Assembly (NCBI GenBank): GCA_013360285.1
Contig: JABWCM010000047.1
Coordinates: 1-48,898 of the forward strand
DNA length: 48,898 bases
Source: Myxococcales bacterium
GTDB taxonomy: Bacteria; Myxococcota_A; UBA9042; JABWCM01
Reading direction: 5' to 3'
The position numbers and the translations under genes are program-made. Position 1 is the stretch's first letter; each line of letters opens with the position of its first letter. Of this stretch, positions 16,696 through 25,900 are shown in pieces. The notes beneath the pieces were generated by a model, which was not told where the DNA came from, did not search any database, and worked only from the letters and a program-made list of their open reading frames with translations.

Positions 16696-17994
16696 CTACC
16701 TATTTTCTGATGATGTATCGGCATTAAGTCGTTCGACTCCACGCACGATATGCCAAGTCACATACCCTGATAGAACGCCAAAGATCACGTTTACTGTCAA
16801 CCCTGGAATGAGGATTGCATAAGCGACCGCAGGTGCTTGAACCAATAACGTAACACCAAAGATGGTTGCAAACCGCCCGGCTGCAACAACACCGCCAAAC
16901 AGAGACCAGATAAGGGGCCGCGGAAGCCATCGAATTCGGGACAACCACGGAACACACAGGTCGCATAAAACCCCCGGTGTGATGTGCTTCGCGATTTCAA
17001 ACACGCCGTATCTGCCGTCGCCCATCAGAAACGATATCGTTCCCATCAGCGAGCCGGTTAGTGTGGCGCCCCACCGCTGCCGTGTCAATAACGAAGCAAC
17101 AACATAAAGCGGGGTCAAAATGACCAACTTATGACCGGGCGCAAACGGGATACTGGGAAGAATCTTCACCGCACGAATTCCCAGCATGGTTAACGAAAGA
17201 CCGGATATCACCGCTAAATCCCGGGAACTTTCAGCAGTTACGTCATCAGCGGACCGTTCCGCCAAATGGCGTTCCGCACGTGCTATCTGTCTTTCAATTC
17301 TTCCGACAATGGGACCCACGTCACCACGCCAAAGGCGTTTTAGAGCCGCCCAAAACCCGTTCCGTTCCTTCGACAGCGAGCCGCCATCGGCCTCCCGATC
17401 GCCATGCTCGGCGTGTGCACGGCCCCCCTCCCTTCGGCGGCCACCACCACCGCCACCACCACCCCCTCCTCCTCTTCCGCCACCGCCGCCGCGCCGCGTT
17501 TCTCCGACGTGTTCATCATCGCCAAACATCGCCAACACAGCGTCCAGCGCCAACGATCCCCGTTTGGGAAGTCCCAATCTGCCAAGCCCATCGGCAATCG
17601 CCCGTGGGTCCCCAACCCGGACGACCTGCGAAGCCAGTACCACACACAAAATACGGCACACCATGAGCACGCCGACAATCGTTCCGGAGACATTGATGGG
17701 TACGTCAAAAAAAAGGAGCGAAACATCGATCCATCGATCCTTGGCCGGATCCTCGCTTGTCAGTGCGTAGGAACCCACGATCAACAGTGCGAATCCCCAT
17801 AATTTTACAACGTTTCGAAATAATTTACGAAACGAAAGCCCGACAACAAACCACAAAGTTGTCTGCAACAAAAGGATTGCGGCCATCCCGACCGGTGAGC
17901 GCACAAAAAAAACACCAACCGCCACCAGCAGCAGGTAAAAAACCCGCAGGCGTGGTTCAACGGAAAATCGATGTGGAAACGGATCTTTGGTCAA
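16696..17994 (-). CDS. ECF-transporter-like membrane fusion (T-like and S-like parts joined by a poly-Gly linker)
   Basis: 432 residues. The N-terminal 160 are hydrophobic with about five helices and resemble the CbiQ/EcfT transmembrane component (SFRKLFRNVVKLWGFALLIV, then RILCVVLASQVVRVGDPRAI). A linker near residues 168-190 is almost pure glycine with arginines. A charged helical stretch follows, then a second membrane domain (about 270-420; APGHKLVILTPLYVVASLLT, GSLMGTISFLMGD, ITPGVLCDL) like an ECF substrate-binding S component. The usual EcfT Ala-Arg-Gly coupling motif is not obvious. No ABC ATPase lies in the window, so it would need a shared one. The start is a TTG, with no in-frame ATG upstream seen. 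Position before two storage genes suggests oxyanion uptake (inference). Confidence 0.65.
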   Translation of the reverse strand: MTKDPFPHRFSVEPRLRVFYLLLVAVGVFFVRSPVGMAAILLLQTTLWFVVGLSFRKLFRNVVKLWGFALLIVGSYALTSEDPAKDRWIDVSLLFFDVPINVSGTIVGVLMVCRILCVVLASQVVRVGDPRAIADGLGRLGLPKRGSLALDAVLAMFGDDEHVGETRRGGGGGRGGGGGGGGGGGRRREGGRAHAEHGDREADGGSLSKERNGFWAALKRLWRGDVGPIVGRIERQIARAERHLAERSADDVTAESSRDLAVISGLSLTMLGIRAVKILPSIPFAPGHKLVILTPLYVVASLLTRQRWGATLTGSLMGTISFLMGDGRYGVFEIAKHITPGVLCDLCVPWLSRIRWLPRPLIWSLFGGVVAAGRFATIFGVTLLVQAPAVAYAILIPGLTVNVIFGVLSGYVTWHIVRGVERLNADTSSENR

Positions 17995-18145
17995 TTGAGC
18001 ACAGAGATGGTTGGATTTGGCGACTCAGTCCACAAGAACTACATAATATAAGACACGATTTAGAAAATTTAATAACCGTGATTTCAACTCGTACGAAGGA
18101 GTCGGTGCACCGTACTTACCACGGATAACCACGGGGTACAGCGAC

Positions 18146-19324
18146 TCATTTTTTTTCTTTGCTGCCCGCGGCGGAAGTCGATTTGCCGGCGCTCGGCGAC
18201 ATCGACACGTGAATTTCTTTGACCCCACGCAACTCCTTCGCTTTGAACGGGCCGAGATCCGAAGCGCGCACCCACTGCAATTTCCACGATTTTCGTCGAT
18301 TCAGCCGCAGCGTCGGCAAAACCTCTGCGTTTTCCCACAACCCAGCATCCATGTCTAAACGGCGATCTTTGTCGCCGATCAGGTGGGTGATCCGAGCGTT
18401 GGGCCCAAATCGCGCGACCAGCAGGTCTCGCAAAGACCAACCCTGGCGCGCCGCGGCACGTTCGTCGACTCCGAAATTCAACTTTTTGATGTCGGACAGA
18501 TTCTCGAACGTCCATTGTTCTTCCTTACTCCCATCGATTACCAACTTGATCGGCGGATTTTCTTTCGGAATGTTGGGATCCTCCGGCATCTCAGCGCTTT
18601 TGCCACCGATATTGGCAGCCCCCCGGTCCATCGACATCTGCCCGTCGCCTCGCTGCATCCCGCCACCTTTACCGCGCTCTGCTGGTGGCATCGCCATGCC
18701 GTTTCTATCTGCGGTCATTCCCCCACCAGAAACCGTTCCGGGCTGGCCGGCAGCATTCTGGCGACCGCGGCGTTGTTCGATTAAAAGTCGTATGACACGT
18801 ACATCCCGAACACGAATATCCAAGCTATCGTTTTTCTTCTTAGTTTCGTCTTGGCCTTCCAGCGCGCCCGGGGTGCTTACCGAAGCTGAAACTCCGGGCG
18901 TAACCATCGCCACGACCACTTCGTTTCCGGTTACAACCAAAGCGGGCTCTTTGTTGTCTTTTCGGGAAATGGCCCTCGGAAAACGTACGGCTACCCCATC
19001 ACCACCTTCAATTTCAATGACGGCTCGTCCCCTCTTCACGCCTTCCCCGAGAAATCGTGACAACAACCACCCTTTCATTCCATCGCGCTCCATGTCGACA
19101 GAAAGTGTGCTAAGACGTGCAAAAGTAATTGACTCCGCAGAATTTCCATCGATCTCTACAGGAATAGTGAGATTCTGCGGAATCTCCACCGGTGGAGGGG
19201 CGGGTTGCACCGTAACGGCGCTGGGAGGAGGTTCTGGTTTGGTATTTTTACATCCAAACAACGAAAAGTTCGTGCTCAGAAGAATGACGACAACGACGAC
19301 CGGGGATGGAATGAGATGTTTCAT
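18146..19324 (-). CDS. Two-domain lipoprotein preceding the ECF/Mo-storage genes
   Basis: 392 residues. Signal peptide MKHLIPSPVVVVVILLST is followed by the lipobox LFGC, so it is a lipoprotein. Two related domains (about 50-175 and 275-385) share the pattern 'I-V-IDG...TFxxLSxL...RxGWxLxxLLxxRFG..A.I', loosely like the beta-rich molybdopterin-binding (SUOX-type) fold; I would not name it with confidence. Between them is a Gly/Met-rich linker with about seven Met in about 35 residues, possibly metal-binding. The ATG at 19324 is chosen because it gives a proper signal peptide; there is no clear ribosome site, and a 19-bp palindrome abuts it. The next gene on the same strand starts 151 bp downstream; this gap holds nothing I can name. 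Confidence 0.7.
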   Translation of the reverse strand: MKHLIPSPVVVVVILLSTNFSLFGCKNTKPEPPPSAVTVQPAPPPVEIPQNLTIPVEIDGNSAESITFARLSTLSVDMERDGMKGWLLSRFLGEGVKRGRAVIEIEGGDGVAVRFPRAISRKDNKEPALVVTGNEVVVAMVTPGVSASVSTPGALEGQDETKKKNDSLDIRVRDVRVIRLLIEQRRGRQNAAGQPGTVSGGGMTADRNGMAMPPAERGKGGGMQRGDGQMSMDRGAANIGGKSAEMPEDPNIPKENPPIKLVIDGSKEEQWTFENLSDIKKLNFGVDERAAARQGWSLRDLLVARFGPNARITHLIGDKDRRLDMDAGLWENAEVLPTLRLNRRKSWKLQWVRASDLGPFKAKELRGVKEIHVSMSPSAGKSTSAAGSKEKK

Positions 19325-19326
19325 TT

Positions 19327-19345
19327 CGTTATCATAACGATAACG
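19327..19345. promoter_or_regulatory. CGTTATC-ATAAC-GATAACG palindrome upstream of the lipoprotein/Mo-storage operon
   Basis: Perfect 7-bp arms with a 5-bp spacer, containing three copies of the hexamer CGTTAT/ATAACG. The hexamer recalls half-sites of the molybdate regulator ModE (CGTTATAT-type), but the spacing differs from the enterobacterial site. It ends 2 bp before the start codon, so a bound repressor would block transcription or initiation. The assignment to ModE is inference. Confidence 0.4.
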
Positions 19346-19570
19346 CACCGCCATGCCAAGCCGATGCATCGTGGGGCGCGACACTTGAGCGTGGTGAACT
19401 TTGCTGCGACAGTCAATTGTGGAACAGAGCGCCAACTTCGGGTATGAATGGCAGTAGTGAATACGAACTTGATGGGAGAGGATACAATGCTCGAAAAGCG
19501 ACGGAAAATAACTTCGGAATGGGATTCTCGGTTGAATTTCGAAACGAGTCCCGACTCTCCGTTGCTCAGA

Positions 19571-19730
19571 GAGTTTGTGAAAAAATATGGGCGCGTTTTG
19601 GGGATGCGAATTTTGCGCCGAATTGGTTTTGAAAAACCCGAGTCATATCGGGAATATGGCGCAGGGTTTTTCGGAGCCAAGTCGGCCAAAAGTCGCCGGC
19701 ACCGGCGCGCAGCTATTTTTTCACAGCCTC
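19571..19730. repeat. Dispersed palindromic repeat, subtype II (copy C)
   Basis: 160 bp. The outer arms are GAGTTTGTGAAAAAATATGG and, on the other strand, GAGGCTGTGAAAAAATAGCT. The inner core is GAAAAACCCGAGTCATATCG followed by GGAATATGGCGCAGGGTTTT. The core matches subtype I copies, but the ends are unrelated. It lies in the 625-bp gap between the two divergently transcribed lipoprotein genes. Confidence 0.82.
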
Positions 19731-19765
19731 AGAGGGTCAGTTGCAAACCGGAAATGCTTCTGGTC

Positions 19766-19828
19766 GAGCCGATTTTGGGCCGGATCCGCCAAATACAAAG
19801 CCGAAGCAATATCGGAGATATACCACAC
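19766..19828. repeat. Degenerate subtype I repeat fragment (copy H)
   Basis: GAGCCGATTTTGGGCCGGAT, then AATATCGGAGATATACCACA, aligns in order with the left arm and core of copy A with many changes. It sits 36 bp beyond copy C, the same II-next-to-I pairing seen at 32928-33579. The rest of the gap 19325-19949 shows no gene I can support. Confidence 0.4.
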
Positions 19829-19949
19829 GTTTCGAAACGGTCGACGCGAACAAACGTGGCCGTTCAAAAGCCGTTTATCTACGTCCGCTGTCCCTCTCAG
19901 TAGTCGCTCTACCCATCGTTCGCTATACCCATCGACCGATACGGCTCGT

Positions 19950-22900
19950 ATGTTAGCCACTTGGACACCAGGGGCAGTTTTCATTTTGGCTGCCGGCCTC
20001 ATTTTGTCGGGTTGTACAGCCGGCGACCCGATCACGTTTGACAACGACACCGCGAATGAGCAAGACAACGTCGTGTCGCTCCCAGGATCCCCCGATTTTA
20101 ACCTGTTGTCTCATAAAGATGACGACAATGTGATCTTAAACGAGTCCGCAGATGACGTTGTAACCATTGTCGTCGAAGCACTCGCAAAGGAGTCGGCAAC
20201 ACTGGATGGGCTAAAGGTCGTCTGGTGCGATAACTACACGGCCAATGGCACCATCAACATTCGGCGCCTTTGCACCGACAGTGCTGAGTGCAACCTTCAC
20301 GGAGTTGTTGAAGGCGACCTCAAACGGGAGTCCCGATTGACCATTTCCGGTCTGGAACTCGGAACCGAGGACGACGTCGCGTTGAAGCACAAGATTGAGG
20401 CACGATTGGTGTCAAAAGACGCCGACGACGCAAAGACGTGCCAAGACAAACTCGGAAAAACGAGACAAATCAACGTGTTGGTGCAGCAAGTTGTCGAAGC
20501 ACCCATCACCAAAATCGTACCGCCAAATGATGGACCGTGTCACACCCGTGCCGACAAACTTCGAGCTAAAATCGACACACTGCCTGGGTTTGAAAAAGGC
20601 ACATACCGACTCCGGTGGTACCGCGACAATACCGACTCCGCTAACTTACTCAAGGACTTGTTTATTCAAGCAAGTGGGCAAACGGTTTGTACCGGCAACG
20701 AAAGCGATATCTCTAGCCCATGTGTCCTGGAAACGGCTAAGTTCAAAAAAAATGATACCATTATCTTAACAGCACAAATCACAAACAATGGACAGGAATC
20801 CGTGAACGGACAAGAAACACTGAATCCCGCAAAAGCGGTCATATGTGATGCTTGGCCGGTGTGTAACGGATTCGCTATCGGCCTGGAGCCTTCCGGTGTA
20901 TCCGGCACATTACGTTGTTCCGCGCAATGCCAAGACGCCGATTCGGACCCGGTATCTGCGGAAGTCCGGTTTATCAACGTCAGCCAAAGTGGAAAAGACC
21001 TCGTGATGTTGACGCCAACGCCCGTTCCACCGGATGCACAGGGCCAGTCGGTTGTCAATGTCGAATTGGATCTCAAACAGGCTACTAATTTTGCGATTAA
21101 GGGAGATATCTTAAGGTGTGAAATGTATCCCTTTGGGACCGAACAGGTTCAGTGGAAAACCGACGATGACTACCCCTACGCAGGAAGTAAAGACAACGCG
21201 CTAAAAACAGGAAAACTCCCCAGCGAATCGGGCCTTGTGTCGGTAAAAAATACACCACCTTCGGTCAACAAACCGATCATATTGCCGCAAGTTTCACCCA
21301 AAACCGTCTTGAATTCCTACACTTGTGATATTTCTGGAAAGGTCAGTGACGCCGATATTGCAGATACGCAATTTAACTTAAAGGTCGAATGGTACAAACA
21401 ATCCGGCGAAATTGTACTGACCCAAATCGACGGTGTATTCAACCTGAAATCCAATCCACAAACCAGCGTAGCACAAACGGCGTTTGTACCGGTGACCGCC
21501 GGAGAGATCACCAAAGGGGATAGTTTGTGTTGCCGAGTGACGGTGACCGAGAAAAGTGAAATTTATCCACTGAACGTTACGCCGCCTTTTTCGGAGTCGT
21601 GTGTTCAGCTTGATAACACAACCCCTACGTTTGATCAGGAGACGCCTACTGTCACCATCGCCGAAGCAAATGTCGCACCCTCGCCGGATTCATGTGGCCC
21701 CGGTGGTGTCAAACCATCCACACCTGGTGTGTATTACACCTGGCAAGCCTTAGAATGCAAAGTTAACGCCAAGGTAATTGATCCCGATGACGCGCCTGAA
21801 AACACATATGTGAAGTACAACTGGTTTGATTGCGGGACGAGTGCCGGCGCCGACCCGCTGTATGTGTCGAACGACGCCATCGCGCCGGCAGGTGCGCTAC
21901 CCAAAGGCAAAAAACTGTGTTGCGAGGCAATTCCGTGTGATTTGGACGGGTGTAGTACAACGGTTGCCACAATGGACAAGGCCAATGCGGTATTCCTCGA
22001 AAATAGCCCCCCAGTCGCCACAAAGCCACAAATCGTCCCGTCTGCGCCGTCGCCGTCGGGAGACAAGAATGGAACGTTTCTTTGCTCCGCCGACGTCAAA
22101 GACTGCGACGATCCGACCAATGCCCTTAACAAAAATGTGTTCTGGTGGAAAAAAATACCCGGAGGAGCCTTGTCTCCGCTGGGGGACATTCCAGGGAAAG
22201 AAATCAGCAGTTTCAGTGGATTGAGTTGCCAAGATCAATTGGTGTGTCAGGTGAAGGTATCGGACGGTGGTCCGTATCAGGAATCTCCTCAGTCCGAACC
22301 GTTCGTTCTGAACAACTCCTATCCTTCGGTGGACCAGGTACAGGTGATTGGCCCTGGTACCGTCACATTGACCAGCACTCTGACATGCGACTGGAAAGGT
22401 CTGCAGGACAACAATGGCGATTCGATCCAGTCGGTGTATGTCCAGTGGTACGCCGACGGCAAAGCGATTCAATCGGAGCCGCAAAAGCTGCCAAGCGCAA
22501 ACATTTCCGCCAACGGATCGGTAGACTTTAAACTTGGCGAATGCGGGGGCAAAAAAAATGTGGAAATCGGCCAAACGATCCACTGCGAAGTGTGGGCGTG
22601 CGATGGGTGCGGATGCGGAACACCCACCTCGTCGGCAAGTCCTCCGTTTGTATCGACGAAAACGGTGGTTGCGAACCCCGCTCCGGTATCGCTATTACCC
22701 AATACACAACTTGCGATCTTGTCGCCGGAGTCCGGAGACAAAACAGGCGGATTTACTTGTGCGCTTAATACGAAAGCGCTCGCGGTATGTGACACGGACG
22801 ATCTACAGTCTTTTCAGTACATCTATCAACTAAAAGCGGCAGGGGCGACCATCGCCAATGCCGAAGAAGACGCTATTGGCGGTTTTCAAAAAACATTCAC

Positions 22901-25900
22901 GTTTAGCTCTTGCCCAGATGCTACCAGTTTCTGGTGTCAAGTGACCATCGTGGGCACCGGCGGAAATAAGTTACTAACAGGTTCAAGTAACTTAGCGACG
23001 ATAGACGAACATCCGCCGACCGTCACCACAACCATCAGCGCGACATCAGCCAAGGTAGGCGAAAAGATTACCTGCAGCGCGTCGGCGACCGACAAAGACC
23101 CGGAAGATGTTCCCAAACTCGCGCCGTTGTACCGTTGGTATAAGTTCGAAGAAGAGATGCTGCAGTATCAAGGATTGGCGACGATCACGCTCGAATCAGG
23201 GGTGTTTACTGCCGGCGATTCAATTCGATGCAGCGGTGAGGTCAGTGATGGGTGTTTTGACACAGTGCTGGCAAAATCCGACAAAACAATCATCGTTAAC
23301 TCTCCGCCAACATTGACGAGTGTCCTATTATCACCGGACGATCCCAAAGCGGTTTCTCAAGTAGAATGTACCGCGTCGGGGTATGTTGACGCCGATGGCC
23401 ATGCGAAGAAAAAGGTGTCGTTTGTGTGGGAAACAAGCCAGAGTAGCACGATGGGTTGGACAGCAATTCCCACTGGAGACCCATGCGTAAAGGAGGTCGC
23501 CCTTCAAGACAAAAGTGTGCTTTATCTGAGTCAATGTGCAATCCCTATCCTGAAGGGCACGTTTGTCCGGTGTAAAGCGACCGCACTTGACGAAGAAACG
23601 TCCAAAACGCCCTCTTCAGGGATTGCGTTGACTTCCAACGTAGTCAAGGTGCAAGACAGCATTCCCTACCTCGACCCGATCGTCATGACCGCCAACGGAA
23701 CCTTACCCAGCTCTCCGAGCCTCGACCCAGGCCAGGGTTCGATTTCGTGCGTCACCGCAGCCCATGATGACGATCCGAACGACAAACCCACGGTGTTGTA
23801 TACATGGAAAGTGATTGGAACCGACAACAAAGAAAAAGGAACAATTCAAGACAGCGTCAACAGCACGTTGGACGTCACAAAGGTTTTCACCGGCGGCGCC
23901 AGCCCGGCTCCCTGTGATTCGATACAATGCGTGGCCACATTAAAAAATGAGTTAGGTCAAATAGTTACAACAGCAACGAAGTCCATTGGGATGAAGAGTG
24001 GGGGATCGCTTTATTTTTCCGAAACAGGCGGAAGTGTCAACGTAACGCCGGAGTATCCTGCGGGTACCGAAAAACCCAATCCGAAACCCACATCCGGTCT
24101 GTTGGAATTATGGTACTACCCAGAGGTGTTGCCGGGTGGGCTCAATCAACACACGATCGTGATGGGTCGCAGCGCAGCGGGTTATCCGGCAGCGTGGGAA
24201 CTGGTGCTGCGAAGCGGCGGGGTCGTCGACCTTGTCGTAAACGGAGTTCTTCAGGGGCCTGGTAGCCAATCGTTGTCGGTCATACCAAAGCAGTGGCAGT
24301 ATTTGGCCATCCAATGGGAGCCGGGTACGACCACGTTGTACGTAGGCGACAACAAAGCAACTGCGTTGCCGCTGAACGTCACTCTGCCGTTTGATATGGA
24401 AAAAGTGACGTTCGGATCCCTGATTACACCGCCGCGTGGGTGGCTGGACGAGTTGCGTGTCAGCAATCAAAAGCTGAATCCGAGTGTAAAAGAGCAGTGG
24501 TTTACGGTTTCCACTTCCACGTTGGCTGTCTATCATTTTGAGTTGGCCAAGGCCAAAGTTCCTGTGGATTCGGGCAAATATCAGTTTCATGGGGTGTTGG
24601 CCAATCCCGCACCAACTGCCGCGTTCCATGCGCAGTCCAATATCTGTGATTTTGAAGTGTCGGGGTGCGATCCGGTTACAAATCCGGGAAGTTGCACCCT
24701 ACCCCCGGGAACGGTCACGTTGTCTTTTGACGGCTCGGCTATTCCAACCGGAACAGCAAAATCGACCTACCAGGCGAAATGTTTGGCGTCGGGAGCGGTG
24801 GACTTAAACGGAGGACCGGTGACCCAATACCAGTTTACGTTCCGCAACGTCGACACGGGAGCCGCCTTGAACACGACAACGTTGATTGGCAGCGGGTCCT
24901 ACACGTTTCCGATCGATGTGGGAGTCGGATGCCTCAGCATCGTCTGCGAAGCGGCGCCGATTCCCATCGGTGGTGGTGCCCCTGGTAAGATAGGAACATC
25001 GCAACAGGCAAAACTATGCAAATCTACTGAGTTTCCTATTATTGGATTCAATTGCGACGACGGAAACACTTGCACTACCGATGGTTTTGATGTCAAGGGG
25101 TGCACTCATGAAGTGTCCCCTAACGCAACCTGCTCGGCGGTGTGTACTCCGGGCAAAGTGTCTCAGTGTGGAACCGACAAATTGTGTTCTTGTATCAATC
25201 CCTGTGTCCAAGATCCCAAACAGCCATGTGTAGAATACCTCCCGACCGGTCCCAACGGGGCGTGCCAGGCACAAAACAAACCACCGGGCGCCGAATGTTA
25301 CCCTGTCGACTTATGTGCGGCGTCCGGGGCGAAGGGGCAATGTGTGAACGGGGCGTGTGCTCAATACGCGCTGAAAGACTGCAACGACAGCAATGTTTGT
25401 ACTGAAGAATACTGCGACTCGACCAAAGGCTGCGTCGGATTTAACAACACAAAGCCGTGCAGCGACGGAAACGCATGTACCGCAGGTGACGTGTGCAAAA
25501 ACGGCGATTGTTTGTCCGGAGGACAAATCGTGTGTGACGATGGCAACAGTTGCACCGAGGATTCCTGTAACGAAAACGCACCTGCGCCCGAACTCGCTTG
25601 TTCCTACGTGATCAAGGACGGGGCGGGTTGCACCGACGGAAATCCGTGTACGACGAACGATCATTGTGTTGCAAACGAATGTACGGGAACTCCTCAATCT
25701 TGTAATGATGACAATCCGTGTACCGACGACAGTTGTGACCCACTGTCGGGCTGCATTCAGCAACCCAATGCAAAACCATGCAACGATGGGGACGCGTGTA
25801 CAACCACCGACACCTGCACTGGTGGCCAATGTAAGGGCGCCCAAGTAACCTGTAACGACAACAATGTCTGCACCGACGACAGTTGTAACAAGGCATCGGG

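Noticed and set aside
19448-19903. 151-codon frame upstream of the giant lipoprotein
   Set aside because: It crosses repeat copies C and H in frame by chance and has no recognisable domain.
19587-19949. Upstream extension of the giant lipoprotein frame
   Set aside because: It runs through repeats C and H, and the lipoprotein signal peptide begins cleanly at 19950.
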